From Trichococcus collinsii (GTDB lineage Bacteria > Bacillota > Bacilli > Lactobacillales > Aerococcaceae), in NCBI RefSeq assembly GCF_900107505.1, contig NZ_FNQH01000009.1, positions 1-64,000 on the forward strand: 64,000 bases of DNA, read 5' to 3'. Below are positions 8,611 through 17,152 of the stretch, piece by piece. Position 1 is the first letter of the stretch. Each line of letters opens with the position of its first letter. The translations under genes and the position numbers were made by a program. Below the pieces are notes generated by a model. It had not been told where the DNA came from, did not search any database, and worked only from the letters and a program-made list of their open reading frames with translations.

Positions 8611-9435
8611 TTAGAAATCGTCATCATCGTCATCTTCAAGCGCTGTACCACCAGCGGAAGCAGAAGATGTTTTTGCAGCTTGTCCCTTGCTTAACACGAA
8701 AATGGCTGCTATTAAAGCTCCGACAATGGCATAGGTCACCATCGTGATTGATAAGGAAGCCAGCACAACGCTCATCAAGTATGCTAACAGGAAGAAAACC
8801 ATGTAGTCTTTACGGCCGATAACATAAATCGTTGTTGCAATACCGATAGCCGCTAGACCGCCACCAACAACAGTTAGAATATGGAACACAACTGTACCTT
8901 CAAGTGCGGTGATGACATCAGCAATAACGGGTGCTCCGAAGTACAAAGCAACGAATACTAATGGCACAAACAAAATGAAAGAAGCGATTGTTGGATAAAG
9001 GATAATTGATCTTACGATTGCACCGTCATTCAAGTCTTCGACGGCTTTATCGGTGTATTTACCCAAAAACGTATTGATGAAAAATCTGAATTGGTACAGA
9101 TAAGCACCCAATAAACCTACCGGTACAGCTACAGCTATTGCTGCTTCAGGCTGCAGGTTACCCATTAAAGCAACCGGCACCGCGATCGCTGCTGCGATTG
9201 ATGGTTCAGAAGGCATCGTTCCCCCTGGAGAGAAAACCCCCATATAAATCAGTTGAATTGCTGCTGTGATAATCATTGCTTGTGGAACGTCACCCATTAC
9301 AATACCTGCGATCAAACCCGTCATCAAAGGGGAAAAACGTAACGTTAATGTCGCTCCACCTAAAAATGCACGTGACATGACTGCCCCTACCCAAAGTGCA
9401 ATTAACAAACTTTGCATTGCGGTAATATTTTCCAT
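8611..9435 (-). CDS. PTS mannose-family EIIC with acidic tail
   Basis: A 274-residue sugar-binding membrane subunit with about seven or more hydrophobic helices. It has the EIIC signature GVFSPGGTMPSEPSIAAAIA near residues 66-85 and VGLLGAYLYQ near 106-115. After the last helix the protein ends in a poly-aspartate tail, EDDDDDDDF, closely matching the tail of the EIIA encoded at the other end of the operon. The start is an ATG preceded by GGAGG; the alcohol dehydrogenase gene ends 3 nt before it, implying coupled translation. Confidence 0.94.
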   Translation of the reverse strand: MENITAMQSLLIALWVGAVMSRAFLGGATLTLRFSPLMTGLIAGIVMGDVPQAMIITAAIQLIYMGVFSPGGTMPSEPSIAAAIAVPVALMGNLQPEAAIAVAVPVGLLGAYLYQFRFFINTFLGKYTDKAVEDLNDGAIVRSIILYPTIASFILFVPLVFVALYFGAPVIADVITALEGTVVFHILTVVGGGLAAIGIATTIYVIGRKDYMVFFLLAYLMSVVLASLSITMVTYAIVGALIAAIFVLSKGQAAKTSSASAGGTALEDDDDDDF

Positions 9436-9438
9436 TGC

Positions 9439-10542
9439 CTATACCTCCGTATTTATGTATTTTTCTAAATCTATTATTGCTTTTTTCAAGACTTCTTCAT
9501 TGATCGTCATCGGCAACAAATGCACTTTTTGCTTTTTGTTGACCAGTTCGACTATGTTGTTGAGTTCCTCTTCCGCTAAAGGATACTCGCCCATCTCGGT
9601 TAATGATTTCGGTAAACTTAAAGCTTCATACATCGGAATCAATTCGTCAATCACTTGCCATTTGCCTTCCAGAGCCAATTGATAGAAAATACCATATGCC
9701 ACTTTTTCACCATGCAAGTAGTTGTGGACTCCCGGCAGATAAGCTGAAATCGCATCATGAATGGCATGAGCGGCAGTATTACGGGCATATTTGTCGCCAA
9801 ATCCCCCAACCAGTCCCGCAACTCCGAATATTACTTCAGACACCTTGATAAACTCTGCAGATACCGTTCCATTGCGCATATCCTCGATAGCCTTCAAACC
9901 ATCTTCAGCGATGACATCTTTGCAGATCCGCGCCGAATGCCGTGCGAGCATCAAGAAATTATTCGCTTCAAACTGCGGCTGCTCCAATATCATATCGGAT
10001 TCATACCACTTAGCTATAGTATCCGCGATTCCTGCGATAAAGAATTTTATTGGCGCATCGATTACAAGGGTTGGTTCAGTGATCAAAAAGGCTGCCTGTC
10101 TTTTGTAATGTTCGGTTTTGCCTTCAGCGAGTCCGTTATCTTTGTACATGACTGATAACGGTGCCCATGGTGCACAATTACTGGCCAGCGTCGGAACGAC
10201 ACCGAAAGGTTTTTTCGTTAATGAGCCGACATAGTACACCAGGTCACACAATTTCCCTCCTCCGACACCGACGATAAAGTCAAAGTTGCCATCTTCTACT
10301 AGTTTGGCCAATCGATTTGCTTCATTATAGCTACACTCACCGTTATATTTCTCATACTGAATTGCGAAGTCCTTATCCAGAAATTCCAAATACGGCCTTG
10401 CTTTCTCCCATGAAATCGTGCCATGAACAAGCAGCACGCGTTTCGCACCGTATTCGTTCAGTATGTCAGGGATCATTTCCATAGCGCCTTGCCCATACTT
10501 ATAAAATTGCGGGCCAACTTTTACATTTACAACTGTATCCAA
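9439..10542 (-). CDS. Iron-containing alcohol dehydrogenase (GldA/HcxA-type)
   Basis: A 367-residue group III alcohol dehydrogenase of the glycerol dehydrogenase subgroup. VGVGGGKLCDL near residues 91-101 is the NAD-binding turn, VVPTLASNCAPWAP near 116-129 follows, and the metal-binding histidines lie in AAHAIHDA near 259-266 and HNYLHGE near 273-279. E. coli HcxA (YbdH), a hydroxycarboxylate dehydrogenase, is the sort of relative expected from the style and from the neighbouring hydroxyacid dehydrogenase, but substrate is not proven. Translation starts at a TTG (10542) behind GGGAGGTG. It directly precedes EIIC. Confidence 0.85.
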   Translation of the reverse strand: MDTVVNVKVGPQFYKYGQGAMEMIPDILNEYGAKRVLLVHGTISWEKARPYLEFLDKDFAIQYEKYNGECSYNEANRLAKLVEDGNFDFIVGVGGGKLCDLVYYVGSLTKKPFGVVPTLASNCAPWAPLSVMYKDNGLAEGKTEHYKRQAAFLITEPTLVIDAPIKFFIAGIADTIAKWYESDMILEQPQFEANNFLMLARHSARICKDVIAEDGLKAIEDMRNGTVSAEFIKVSEVIFGVAGLVGGFGDKYARNTAAHAIHDAISAYLPGVHNYLHGEKVAYGIFYQLALEGKWQVIDELIPMYEALSLPKSLTEMGEYPLAEEELNNIVELVNKKQKVHLLPMTINEEVLKKAIIDLEKYINTEV

Positions 10543-10557
10543 CTTTATACACCTCCC

Positions 10558-11562
10558 TCATGCTGTAATATAAGGACTTACTGGTTGCACCACCCGTCGC
10601 GGCATCCTCCCTTCCACTATCGATTCACAGTCAGAAACACATTTGTCTCCCATCCCTTCCAGGCACTCCATTGTGTACGCAGACGTGTGCGGGGTCAAAA
10701 TGATATTCGGATACTCCAGGAAAGGATGGTCACTGCGTCCCGGTTCAACTTCCAACACATCTGTTGCATATCCACGCAGTTTCCCGGTTTGGATCGCTTC
10801 GATGATTGCCGCTTCGTCCACAAGTGCTCCACGAGCTGAGTTGGATATGTAAACACCGTCCTTCATTTTCGCAATGGTTTCTTTGGAAATCAGATGGTAA
10901 TTCGTTTCATTCAGGCTTGCGCAGAGACAAATGACCTCGGCCCGCTCCAGAAGTTCGTCCAATTCGACTTTCTTGCCGCCGAAAATGTCGATTTCCAACG
11001 CGGTCTTGTTCGGATCGACCCCCAACACTTCACACCTGAACCCATAATGCAGGATTTCGACAGCTCGGCTGCCGATATTGCCAACACCAATGACACCTAC
11101 CGTTTTTCCGCATAAACCGTTTCCAATAAACCGCGCTCGATTTTCCCAGCCATCATTTTTGACTTCCTGGGCAGATTCGGTTGTGCGCCGCATCAGTGCA
11201 AGTAAATTGGTGATATTATTTTCTGCAACTGCGTCGCGCTCGATCAGAGGTGGAACAATCGCGACAATTGTACCATGTGCCTTGGCAGCTTCCAGGTCTA
11301 TATTGTTGTACCCGATTCCATGACGCGTGATCAACTTCAGTTCATCCTTATGCTCAAAAAACTCGCTAGTGAAAAATGGTGTTACACTCGCGATAATAAT
11401 ATTATACCCTATTAATGATTCAGCTAGTTGCTTTCCTTCAATTGAACTATCAAAATCGAAACGATCGACCTGCCCGATTTTTTCCAGTCTTTCCACATGC
11501 GTGTCAAACATCTTCCCAAAACTGCTTGAATTGACGATGGCTATCTTATTTTCTTGAGTCAT
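10558..11562 (-). CDS. D-isomer-specific 2-hydroxyacid dehydrogenase
   Basis: A 334-residue NAD-dependent dehydrogenase related to phosphoglycerate, glyoxylate and lactate dehydrogenases. The N-terminal substrate domain contains LITRHGIGYNNIDL near 73-86. The nucleotide-binding domain has VGVIGVGNIGSRA near 142-154, and ICLCASLNETNYH and ISNSARGALVDE supply the catalytic arginine. The EPGRSDHPFLEYPN/LTPHTSAYT region near 275-298 carries Glu and His of the catalytic triad. ATG 11562 follows GGAGGGG; an upstream in-frame GTG at 11580 overlaps that site. First gene of the leftward PTS operon; it gives the operon two dehydrogenases in a row. Confidence 0.9.
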   Translation of the reverse strand: MTQENKIAIVNSSSFGKMFDTHVERLEKIGQVDRFDFDSSIEGKQLAESLIGYNIIIASVTPFFTSEFFEHKDELKLITRHGIGYNNIDLEAAKAHGTIVAIVPPLIERDAVAENNITNLLALMRRTTESAQEVKNDGWENRARFIGNGLCGKTVGVIGVGNIGSRAVEILHYGFRCEVLGVDPNKTALEIDIFGGKKVELDELLERAEVICLCASLNETNYHLISKETIAKMKDGVYISNSARGALVDEAAIIEAIQTGKLRGYATDVLEVEPGRSDHPFLEYPNIILTPHTSAYTMECLEGMGDKCVSDCESIVEGRMPRRVVQPVSPYITA

Positions 11563-11599
11563 TTTTCTTTGCCCCTCCACTTATACAAATTTCTCTCCG

Positions 11600-11736
11600 C
11601 CAAGCCCATTTTTGTAATCGTTTTCGTAATTTATATTCTGATTATAATAAATATTTTTTACTTTGTAAAGCTAAAATAAAAAATATTTATTACTAATTGC
11701 GAATATGCTATACTATCCCTAAGGAGGTGCTCATAT
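11600..11736. promoter_or_regulatory. Divergent promoter region with 16-bp inverted repeat and a cre-like site
   Basis: A perfect inverted repeat TAATAAATATTTTTTA (11645-11660) and its complement (11677-11692) are 32 bp apart centre to centre. Leftward promoter: TTTACA at 11669-11664, 17-nt spacer, TATAAT at 11646-11641, so the left arm fills the spacer. Rightward promoter: extended -10 TGCTATACT at 11706-11714, its -35 zone covered by the right arm. A cre-like sequence (TGTAATCGTTTTCG, 11613-11626) lies just downstream of the leftward start. Control by the adjacent RpiR protein and by CcpA is inferred from the layout. Confidence 0.75.
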
Positions 11737-12612
11737 ATGTCAAAAAATTATATCCAAATGATCCTGAAACCACACTACGAGACTTTTTCAGCCACTGAAT
11801 TAAAGATTGCCGACTATTTTGTGAGCTTGGGCATGGACTTAGTGAACAAAACATTATCCAATCTTGCAGAAGAAACAGATTTTTCAGAATCGACGATTTT
11901 TAAATTCGTGAAGAGAATAGGCTTCAAAGGCTTCCAGGATTTCAAAATCAGCGTTGCATCAAACTATCGTATGTCTGAAGAACGCACGCACCAGTTAGCC
12001 GTATTTACCGATATCACCGCTTCGGACACGCCGAGCGATATTTCTAAAAAAGTCATTCAATCCTCACAAATTATGTTGCAAAGCTTGATGAGCAAACTAT
12101 CAGGGGAGGCCCTGCAAGAAGCTCTTGATATTATCATAAATTCGAAAGCGCTTCACTTTTTTGGGCTTGGCTCCTCCGCAGTCATTGCGCTCGACGCCTA
12201 CCACAAGTTCTTGAGAACCGCCATCCCCGTAAATTATGTTTCAGATTATCATATGCAGCTGATGCACACTTCCAAATTAACGGAAAATGATTGCGTCTTC
12301 CTTTTCTCGCACTCAGGAAAGACGGCAGAAACTATCAAGATAGCGGAAGTAGCTGCCCATAATAAAGCCAAGATCATCTGTCTGACAGGGAATCCGCCAG
12401 GTGCTTTGAACCGATTGAGTGATGTCAGTATTGTAGTCGAAACAGAAGAATCCATTTTCCAGTCCGAGGCCCTTTCAGCCAGATTACTTTATATCACAGT
12501 AGTGGATATCATCTACTTGTCGTATCTCTATCATGATGAGCATACAAATATAGAATCGATCGACACAATACGCGAAATCCTTTCGACAACAAAAATAGAG
12601 GTGGATAGATAA
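11737..12612 (+). CDS. RpiR/MurR-family regulator of the divergent PTS operon
   Basis: A 291-residue transcription factor with an N-terminal helix-turn-helix of the RpiR type (residues about 18-75; SNLAEETDFSESTIFKFVKR is the recognition region) and a C-terminal SIS domain (about 125-260; FFGLGSSAVIALDAYHKF and FLFSHSGKTAETI) that binds sugar phosphates. It most likely senses the phosphorylated product of the divergent PTS. AAGGAGG lies ahead of ATG 11737. Its stop overlaps the start of the next gene by one base, so both are translated from one message. Confidence 0.92.
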   Translation: MSKNYIQMILKPHYETFSATELKIADYFVSLGMDLVNKTLSNLAEETDFSESTIFKFVKRIGFKGFQDFKISVASNYRMSEERTHQLAVFTDITASDTPSDISKKVIQSSQIMLQSLMSKLSGEALQEALDIIINSKALHFFGLGSSAVIALDAYHKFLRTAIPVNYVSDYHMQLMHTSKLTENDCVFLFSHSGKTAETIKIAEVAAHNKAKIICLTGNPPGALNRLSDVSIVVETEESIFQSEALSARLLYITVVDIIYLSYLYHDEHTNIESIDTIREILSTTKIEVDR

Positions 12613-13502
12613 TGCCCATCAAAGCGATCGTTTGCGACATGGACGGCACACTATTGACTGCTGACCATGACATCAGCCCCAAAACCCAGGAACTCCTCCT
12701 ATCGCTCCAGCAAAAAGGCATCACCTTGGTATTGGCAAGCGGGAGAAGTTACTTGCGCTTGATGCCGGATGCCCTAAAACTGAAGATGGATTCCCATCAA
12801 GGTTATTTGATCGATGTAAACGGCAGTTCCATTTATGATTGCAACTCTCAAACCAGGGAAAGATTGGGGATAATGGATTCAGAAGACATCCAAAAAGTCA
12901 CATCCGTATTCCGTACGTTCAACGTTGAGATCCAGTTTTCGCAGGATGCCGGCCTGTACACCTATTTACCGGACTCGCTGTATGCCTTAAAGAAGAAAAT
13001 CAGAGGCGAAATGAGACTGCCCGACGATTATCCTTGGGCCAGCGGCATGTACAGTTGGTTATGCGATATGCGCGACGGCTATCCTGAACAAAAACTGATT
13101 CTTGATCTGAACGAAGCACCAGCTTCTTGCAACAAAATTTCGATCAGCCAAGACCCACATTTTATGGAGGCTGTGACGCAGTCATTGCCTCATCTAGGTC
13201 TGTATGATGATTACGAACTAGTCTTTTCTGATGAAAGGAAACTGGAAATCACCAAAAAAGGCATCAACAAAGGCAAAGCCTTGGATACTTTATTGGAAAA
13301 ACTGGGCATTTCCAATGAGGAAGTGGCAGTTTTTGGCGACAGCGAAAATGATATCTCTATGCTTGCCGGAAGACCCTATTCCTTCGCAATGGCTAATGCA
13401 CTGCCGAAAGCCAAGGGCGTGGCAAACTATGCAACACCTTCCAATGATGACGAAGGTGTCTATCATGGCTTGAATCAATTGATGACAGAAGGCTTGCTTT
13501 AA
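12612..13502 (+). CDS. Cof-type HAD phosphatase paired with RpiR regulator
   Basis: A 296-residue HAD IIB phosphatase. Motif I is VCDMDGTLL (residues 7-15), motif II LASGRSY near 41-47, motif III the KGINKGKALD lysine near 216-225 and motif IV FGDSENDISML near 239-249. It overlaps the regulator gene by one base (TAATG) and faces the PTS operon, so it probably dephosphorylates a sugar or sugar-acid phosphate made by that PTS or protects against its build-up. That role is inferred from position only. Confidence 0.88.
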   Translation: MPIKAIVCDMDGTLLTADHDISPKTQELLLSLQQKGITLVLASGRSYLRLMPDALKLKMDSHQGYLIDVNGSSIYDCNSQTRERLGIMDSEDIQKVTSVFRTFNVEIQFSQDAGLYTYLPDSLYALKKKIRGEMRLPDDYPWASGMYSWLCDMRDGYPEQKLILDLNEAPASCNKISISQDPHFMEAVTQSLPHLGLYDDYELVFSDERKLEITKKGINKGKALDTLLEKLGISNEEVAVFGDSENDISMLAGRPYSFAMANALPKAKGVANYATPSNDDEGVYHGLNQLMTEGLL

Positions 13503-13516
13503 ACGAAAGAGCATAA

Positions 13517-13563
13517 AAAAAGCCGTATACTTGCGAAATATCGCATAGTATACGGCTTTTTTG
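13517..13563. terminator. Terminator after the RpiR-HAD operon
   Basis: AAAAAAGCCGTATAC (13517-13531) pairs with GTATACGGCTTTTTT (13548-13562), with TGCGA/TCGCA extending the stem. Poly-A and poly-T on the two sides let it act for both convergent genes. A similar stem occurs at 40421-40466. Confidence 0.9.
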
Positions 13564-13586
13564 CACCGAAATTGGCGCTTATGATT

Positions 13587-14609
13587 TCAAAAATAGATTC
13601 TCCACAAACCAAACACCAGCACAAGCGCCAGTAACAGCGTATGCCCTTTGATCTGCAAAAAGATGAGGGCGATGAATTCGCGCAGAAAAGCATAAGGCAA
13701 AAAATAAAGCGGCGTCCAGGCACCCAAGCCGTCCGTTTCCAATCCCACTCGATGCGCATAAAGACTGCTGCGGATAACATGGAAGTTATTCGTGATGAAG
13801 AGGCACTTATAGCTTTCTTTGTACGCGTCCATCATGCCCTTGGAATAAAGAAAATTCTGGTACGTATTGACGGACTCGCTTTCCTCAAGAATCAATTCTT
13901 CTGGGATGCCTTTCCCGATCAGATAACGTTTCATGGCGAAGGCTTCAGAAAATGGTTCGTCCACGCCTGTACCTCCACTCATAATCAGACGGCAGGGCCG
14001 TTTTTGCGTACGCTCTGTCTGATGCCGGAAAAATCGGTTTGCTCTGTCCAACCGCCTCCGCAGAAGCGGGCTGATGCTACCATCCGGCAACAATCCCGCT
14101 CCCAGGACAATGACGAAATCTTTATCGAGGGAAACCGGAATAAGGCCGTAAAAGGCTGTTGCGAGGAAAAATAAGATTAGCACCGTACCAAAATATATGA
14201 TGAAGTAGCCCATCAAGCGCATAAAGCGCCAAATAAGGTAATGATGGAAAATAAAATAATTCAGCAGGAACAGCAGATCCATCAACAAAATGAAGGCTCC
14301 CACCGCAAACAGCAGGCCGTACCGTTTGGCCCAGCCCTCTTTTTTGATCAACAGCACCCCATTGAACACAAGCGCCAGGCCGAAAAATAGGAATGCGAAT
14401 GGTGAAATTAAGCCGAAAAGAACGCGGAAGAGCATCACCGCATAACGGAGCCACGCCACTTGGGGGGAGTTGTTGCCCTGCAGCATTCCCACGAAAAGGA
14501 ATAGCAGCGACGCTACCAGCAAGTAGCTCTGGTATTGCCTGTTTCTCCCCATCGATCTGAGCGTCAGTACCCCGCCTAACGAGAATGCACTCAATAAATA
14601 GAACAGCAA
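13587..14609 (-). CDS. YdcF/SanA-like DUF218 membrane protein
   Basis: A 340-residue protein with about five or six hydrophobic helices in the first 165 residues and a DUF218 (YdcF-like) domain from about 170. The domain shows FVIVLGAGLLPDGS near 169-182, RLIMSGGTGVDEPFSE, and the ESESVNTYQNF segment near 250-260. The DUF218 family is implicated in envelope maturation but the reaction is not known. The start is a TTG at 14609, seven bases after AGGAGGG; an ATG in another frame at 14616 is ignored. It follows rsmI by 16 nt and ends the core leftward block. Confidence 0.85.
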   Translation of the reverse strand: MLFYLLSAFSLGGVLTLRSMGRNRQYQSYLLVASLLFLFVGMLQGNNSPQVAWLRYAVMLFRVLFGLISPFAFLFFGLALVFNGVLLIKKEGWAKRYGLLFAVGAFILLMDLLFLLNYFIFHHYLIWRFMRLMGYFIIYFGTVLILFFLATAFYGLIPVSLDKDFVIVLGAGLLPDGSISPLLRRRLDRANRFFRHQTERTQKRPCRLIMSGGTGVDEPFSEAFAMKRYLIGKGIPEELILEESESVNTYQNFLYSKGMMDAYKESYKCLFITNNFHVIRSSLYAHRVGLETDGLGAWTPLYFLPYAFLREFIALIFLQIKGHTLLLALVLVFGLWRIYF

Positions 14610-14625
14610 CGGTCATCCCTCCTGT

Positions 14626-15498
14626 CTAAAAGCCGTGGAAAGCTTGATAAACTTCCTGTTTCTTCAGATCCCTTATTTTTGCGGTCTCTTTGATTGCATC
14701 TTTGGAAGAAAGCCCCTGTTCCGTCATCAGTTTTTCCACCAATTCAGCGACGCTGAGGTCATCAAATGTCTGTTCAATAGGCATTTCCGGGTTTTCATTA
14801 CCGGCTATCATCAGGCAGATTTCCCCTCTGATTTCCGTTTCTTCGGCCCAAGCAGCCAATTCTTCTGCCGAACCCCGGATGAATTCTTCAAAACGTTTCG
14901 TCAATTCGCGGCAGATGACGACTTGGCGCCCTTCACCCATCACGGTTACGATATTTTTGAGCAACTCCTTCAGCCGGTAAGGCGACTCATAGAAAATCAT
15001 CGTCTCTTCCCTGTTCTTCAGCGACTCCAACTGGGCCACTTGGTCTTTCTTCTTGCGCTCCAGAAAGCCGAAAAAGTAAAACGGTTGCGGCGCCAATCCG
15101 GAAGCTATCAATGCAGTCACACCGGCATTGGCTCCAGGCAACGGCACAACCGGCACGTTTGCGTTGATGCAGGCGCGCACCAAATCATGGCCTGGATCGC
15201 TGATCGAAGGCATTCCCGCATCGCTCACTTGGGCAATGGATTGGCCCCCGAGTAGTCTTTCCACCAATTGCGGAATGCGCTCTTGGGTATTGTGCTCGTG
15301 GAAGCTGATTTGGGGAGTATCTACTTCGAAATGCGTCAACAGCTTGCGCGTATTGCGCGTGTCTTCAGCCGCAATCAGATCCACTTCGCGCAGTATCTTT
15401 ATGGCACGGAAGGTCATATCTTCCAGATTTCCGATGGGAGTCGGCACTAAATAAAGCGTGCCGCTCTCGTGCTGTTCATAACTTTTTTGCAGTTGCAT
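14626..15498 (-). CDS. rsmI: 16S rRNA (cytidine1402-2'-O)-methyltransferase
   Basis: Methylates the ribose of C1402 in the decoding centre of 16S rRNA using S-adenosylmethionine. The 290-residue tetrapyrrole-methylase fold shows LYLVPTPIGNLEDMTFRA near residues 11-28, AAEDTRNTRKLL near 43-54, VSDAGMPSISDPG near 90-102, and VVPLPGANAGVTAL near 116-129. The C-terminal helix-turn-helix-like tail (LMTEQGLSSKDAIKETAKI) is also typical. ATG 15498 follows GAGGAGA; an ATG at 15525 has no ribosome site. Downstream of the GIY-YIG gene, as in Bacillus. Confidence 0.95.
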   Translation of the reverse strand: MQLQKSYEQHESGTLYLVPTPIGNLEDMTFRAIKILREVDLIAAEDTRNTRKLLTHFEVDTPQISFHEHNTQERIPQLVERLLGGQSIAQVSDAGMPSISDPGHDLVRACINANVPVVPLPGANAGVTALIASGLAPQPFYFFGFLERKKKDQVAQLESLKNREETMIFYESPYRLKELLKNIVTVMGEGRQVVICRELTKRFEEFIRGSAEELAAWAEETEIRGEICLMIAGNENPEMPIEQTFDDLSVAELVEKLMTEQGLSSKDAIKETAKIRDLKKQEVYQAFHGF

Positions 15499-15546
15499 CT
15501 TTGTTCTCCTCTGATTTCGATTCATTTTGGCAACTCTGGCGACCTG

Positions 15547-15846
15547 CTAAATCCCGCCTAGTTCAGAACCTGGCAGATGGGTGCCGTGCACCTTCAAAAA
15601 ATTCTCTTTCTGCTTTCGGCTCAGCTTCTTGAATGCCGCCTCCGCTTTGGTCGCTTCTGTTCTGGAACCGAAGACTTCATTATATATCATTTGTACAGGG
15701 CGGCGCGCCTTGGTATATTTGCTGCCGATGCCTTTATTGTGCTCCTGTTCGCGCCGAAGCGTGTCTGTCGTGTAGCCGGCATAAAAAGAGTCATCTGCGC
15801 AATGCAGCACATAAAAGTAGTGCTCACTGCTCGCCATAGAGGACAT
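15547..15846 (-). CDS. yazA: GIY-YIG nuclease-superfamily protein (YazA/YhbQ type)
   Basis: A 99-residue single-domain protein of the UPF0213 group. YFYVLHCADDSFYAGYT near residues 10-26 is the GIY-YIG pair, GIGSKYTKARRPV near 39-51 contains the conserved arginine, and the glutamate lies in GSRTEATKAEAAFK near 60-73. UPF0213 proteins are suspected of acting on damaged DNA, but this member is untested. It overlaps the 3' end of the methyltransferase gene by 23 nt and precedes rsmI, the same order as Bacillus yabB-yazA-rsmI. Confidence 0.92.
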   Translation of the reverse strand: MSSMASSEHYFYVLHCADDSFYAGYTTDTLRREQEHNKGIGSKYTKARRPVQMIYNEVFGSRTEATKAEAAFKKLSRKQKENFLKVHGTHLPGSELGGI

Positions 15847-16576
15847 CCTTTACCTTCTGGCTGTATTCCCCTTCTTCATTGTACACAACGAGCGGCGGCA
15901 ACACACGGAAACCATCCTCTTTGCCGTCCTTGATGCCTTCAATCAGAATCATGTTCGCTTCCTTGTTCTGTTTTGGGTAGATGAACTGCAGTTTTTTGGG
16001 CGCAATCCGGTTGTTCCGCATCGTTTCCAGGATTTCCATCAAACGATCCGGCCGGTGGACGAAGTAGGCTTTGCCTTTCATCTTCAGCAGATGGCTCGTC
16101 TGTTTCATCAATTGGTCCAGCGTCAAATGAATTTCGTGCCGCGCGATCGCAAAAGCATCCAATTCATTCGTGAAACTGGATTCGGTCAGCTTGAAGTAGG
16201 GCGGATTGCAGGTTATGACATCAACAGAATCCGGTTTGATGAAGCGGGTCACATCGTTCACATCCGCATGCAGGAAGGAAACCTTCTCCTCCAACTGATT
16301 CAGCTGGACTGTCCTGCGGGCCATATCCACCAACCGGTCCTGCAGTTCCACTCCGACGATCGGATTCTTGGTCTTTCCTGTCAAAAGAAACGAGACTGCC
16401 CCGTTCCCGGCGCAGAGATCGACTATCTTTGCCGGCTTCACGCGCGGCAATTCCGCGAAATCCGCCAACAGCACCGCATCCAGCGAAAAAGAGAACACGG
16501 CTGAACTTTGGATGATCTGGATGTTTTCCCTCTTCAGCACATCAATCCGTTCGCCTTCCTTTAATACATTTTCCAT
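15824..16576 (-). CDS. trmN6: tRNA1(Val) adenine-37 N6-methyltransferase-like protein
   Basis: A 250-residue SAM-dependent N6-adenine methyltransferase of the YabB/YfiC group. IVDLCAGNGAVSFLL near residues 49-63 is the SAM-binding motif I and ITCNPPYFK near 118-126 is the catalytic NPPY motif of N6-adenine methylases. E. coli TrmN6 modifies A37 of tRNA1(Val); specificity here is assumed. ATG 16576 is preferred over ATG 16582 because AAGGAG lies 7 nt before it. Member of the conserved yabA-yabB-yazA-rsmI run; a gap of about 165 nt separates it from yabA. Confidence 0.9.
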   Translation of the reverse strand: MENVLKEGERIDVLKRENIQIIQSSAVFSFSLDAVLLADFAELPRVKPAKIVDLCAGNGAVSFLLTGKTKNPIVGVELQDRLVDMARRTVQLNQLEEKVSFLHADVNDVTRFIKPDSVDVITCNPPYFKLTESSFTNELDAFAIARHEIHLTLDQLMKQTSHLLKMKGKAYFVHRPDRLMEILETMRNNRIAPKKLQFIYPKQNKEANMILIEGIKDGKEDGFRVLPPLVVYNEEGEYSQKVKDVLYGEQ

Positions 16577-16742
16577 TCCCATACTCCTTTATATATATCA
16601 TCACACATGCAGCAACCGACAGAAAAATCAGCCGGCACATCCGTTACGCTTATCCTCAAAACAGAGGCAAGGACTTCTGTCCCCGCCTCTGCCAGTCATG
16701 CATCCATCAATTGTTGACAATGTCCGCAGTAGCGGGATACTG

Positions 16743-17093
16743 TCAGTTTTTCCGATCTCTTTCGCCGTAGATGACATCGATACAGAAAACACAGGGCTCA
16801 TCATTCAGACGGCGGGAACCATAATAAACATTGCAGACATGAAAACCATCCTCGTACAGCTTCTGTAAATTCAGACGGGACTTCGACATTTCTGGCTCTT
16901 GCTTCTGCGCATCTTCTTTTTCCTTCGTAAGGAAATCGATCCGATCACGCAGATGCTGGTTCTCGATTTGAAGATTTGCGTTCTCTTCTATCAGGTCATC
17001 CATCTTCTCTTGAATCTCTTTAACATCTGCTCCCATCGATGAAATACGGCTTTCCACCCGATGGAATTGGTCATACAAGGCACGTTTATCCAT
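16743..17093 (-). CDS. yabA: Replication initiation-control protein YabA
   Basis: Restrains DnaA activity and over-initiation by bridging DnaA and DnaN. The 116-residue protein has an N-terminal leucine-zipper-like coiled coil (about residues 4-60, with the [19 protein letters not shown] segment) and a C-terminal zinc module built from His/Cys in [10 protein letters not shown] and EPCVFC. The MDKRAL start (17093) matches the family N-terminus; an ATG at 17108 adds five residues, and neither has a strong ribosome site. Located between ricT and trmN6 as in Bacillus. Confidence 0.93.
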   Translation of the reverse strand: MDKRALYDQFHRVESRISSMGADVKEIQEKMDDLIEENANLQIENQHLRDRIDFLTKEKEDAQKQEPEMSKSRLNLQKLYEDGFHVCNVYYGSRRLNDEPCVFCIDVIYGERDRKN

Positions 17094-17152
17094 TTTATCC
17101 ACTCGCATTTTCCATACTTATTTTTCAATCCTATCGTGCAGATCCTTAACTC

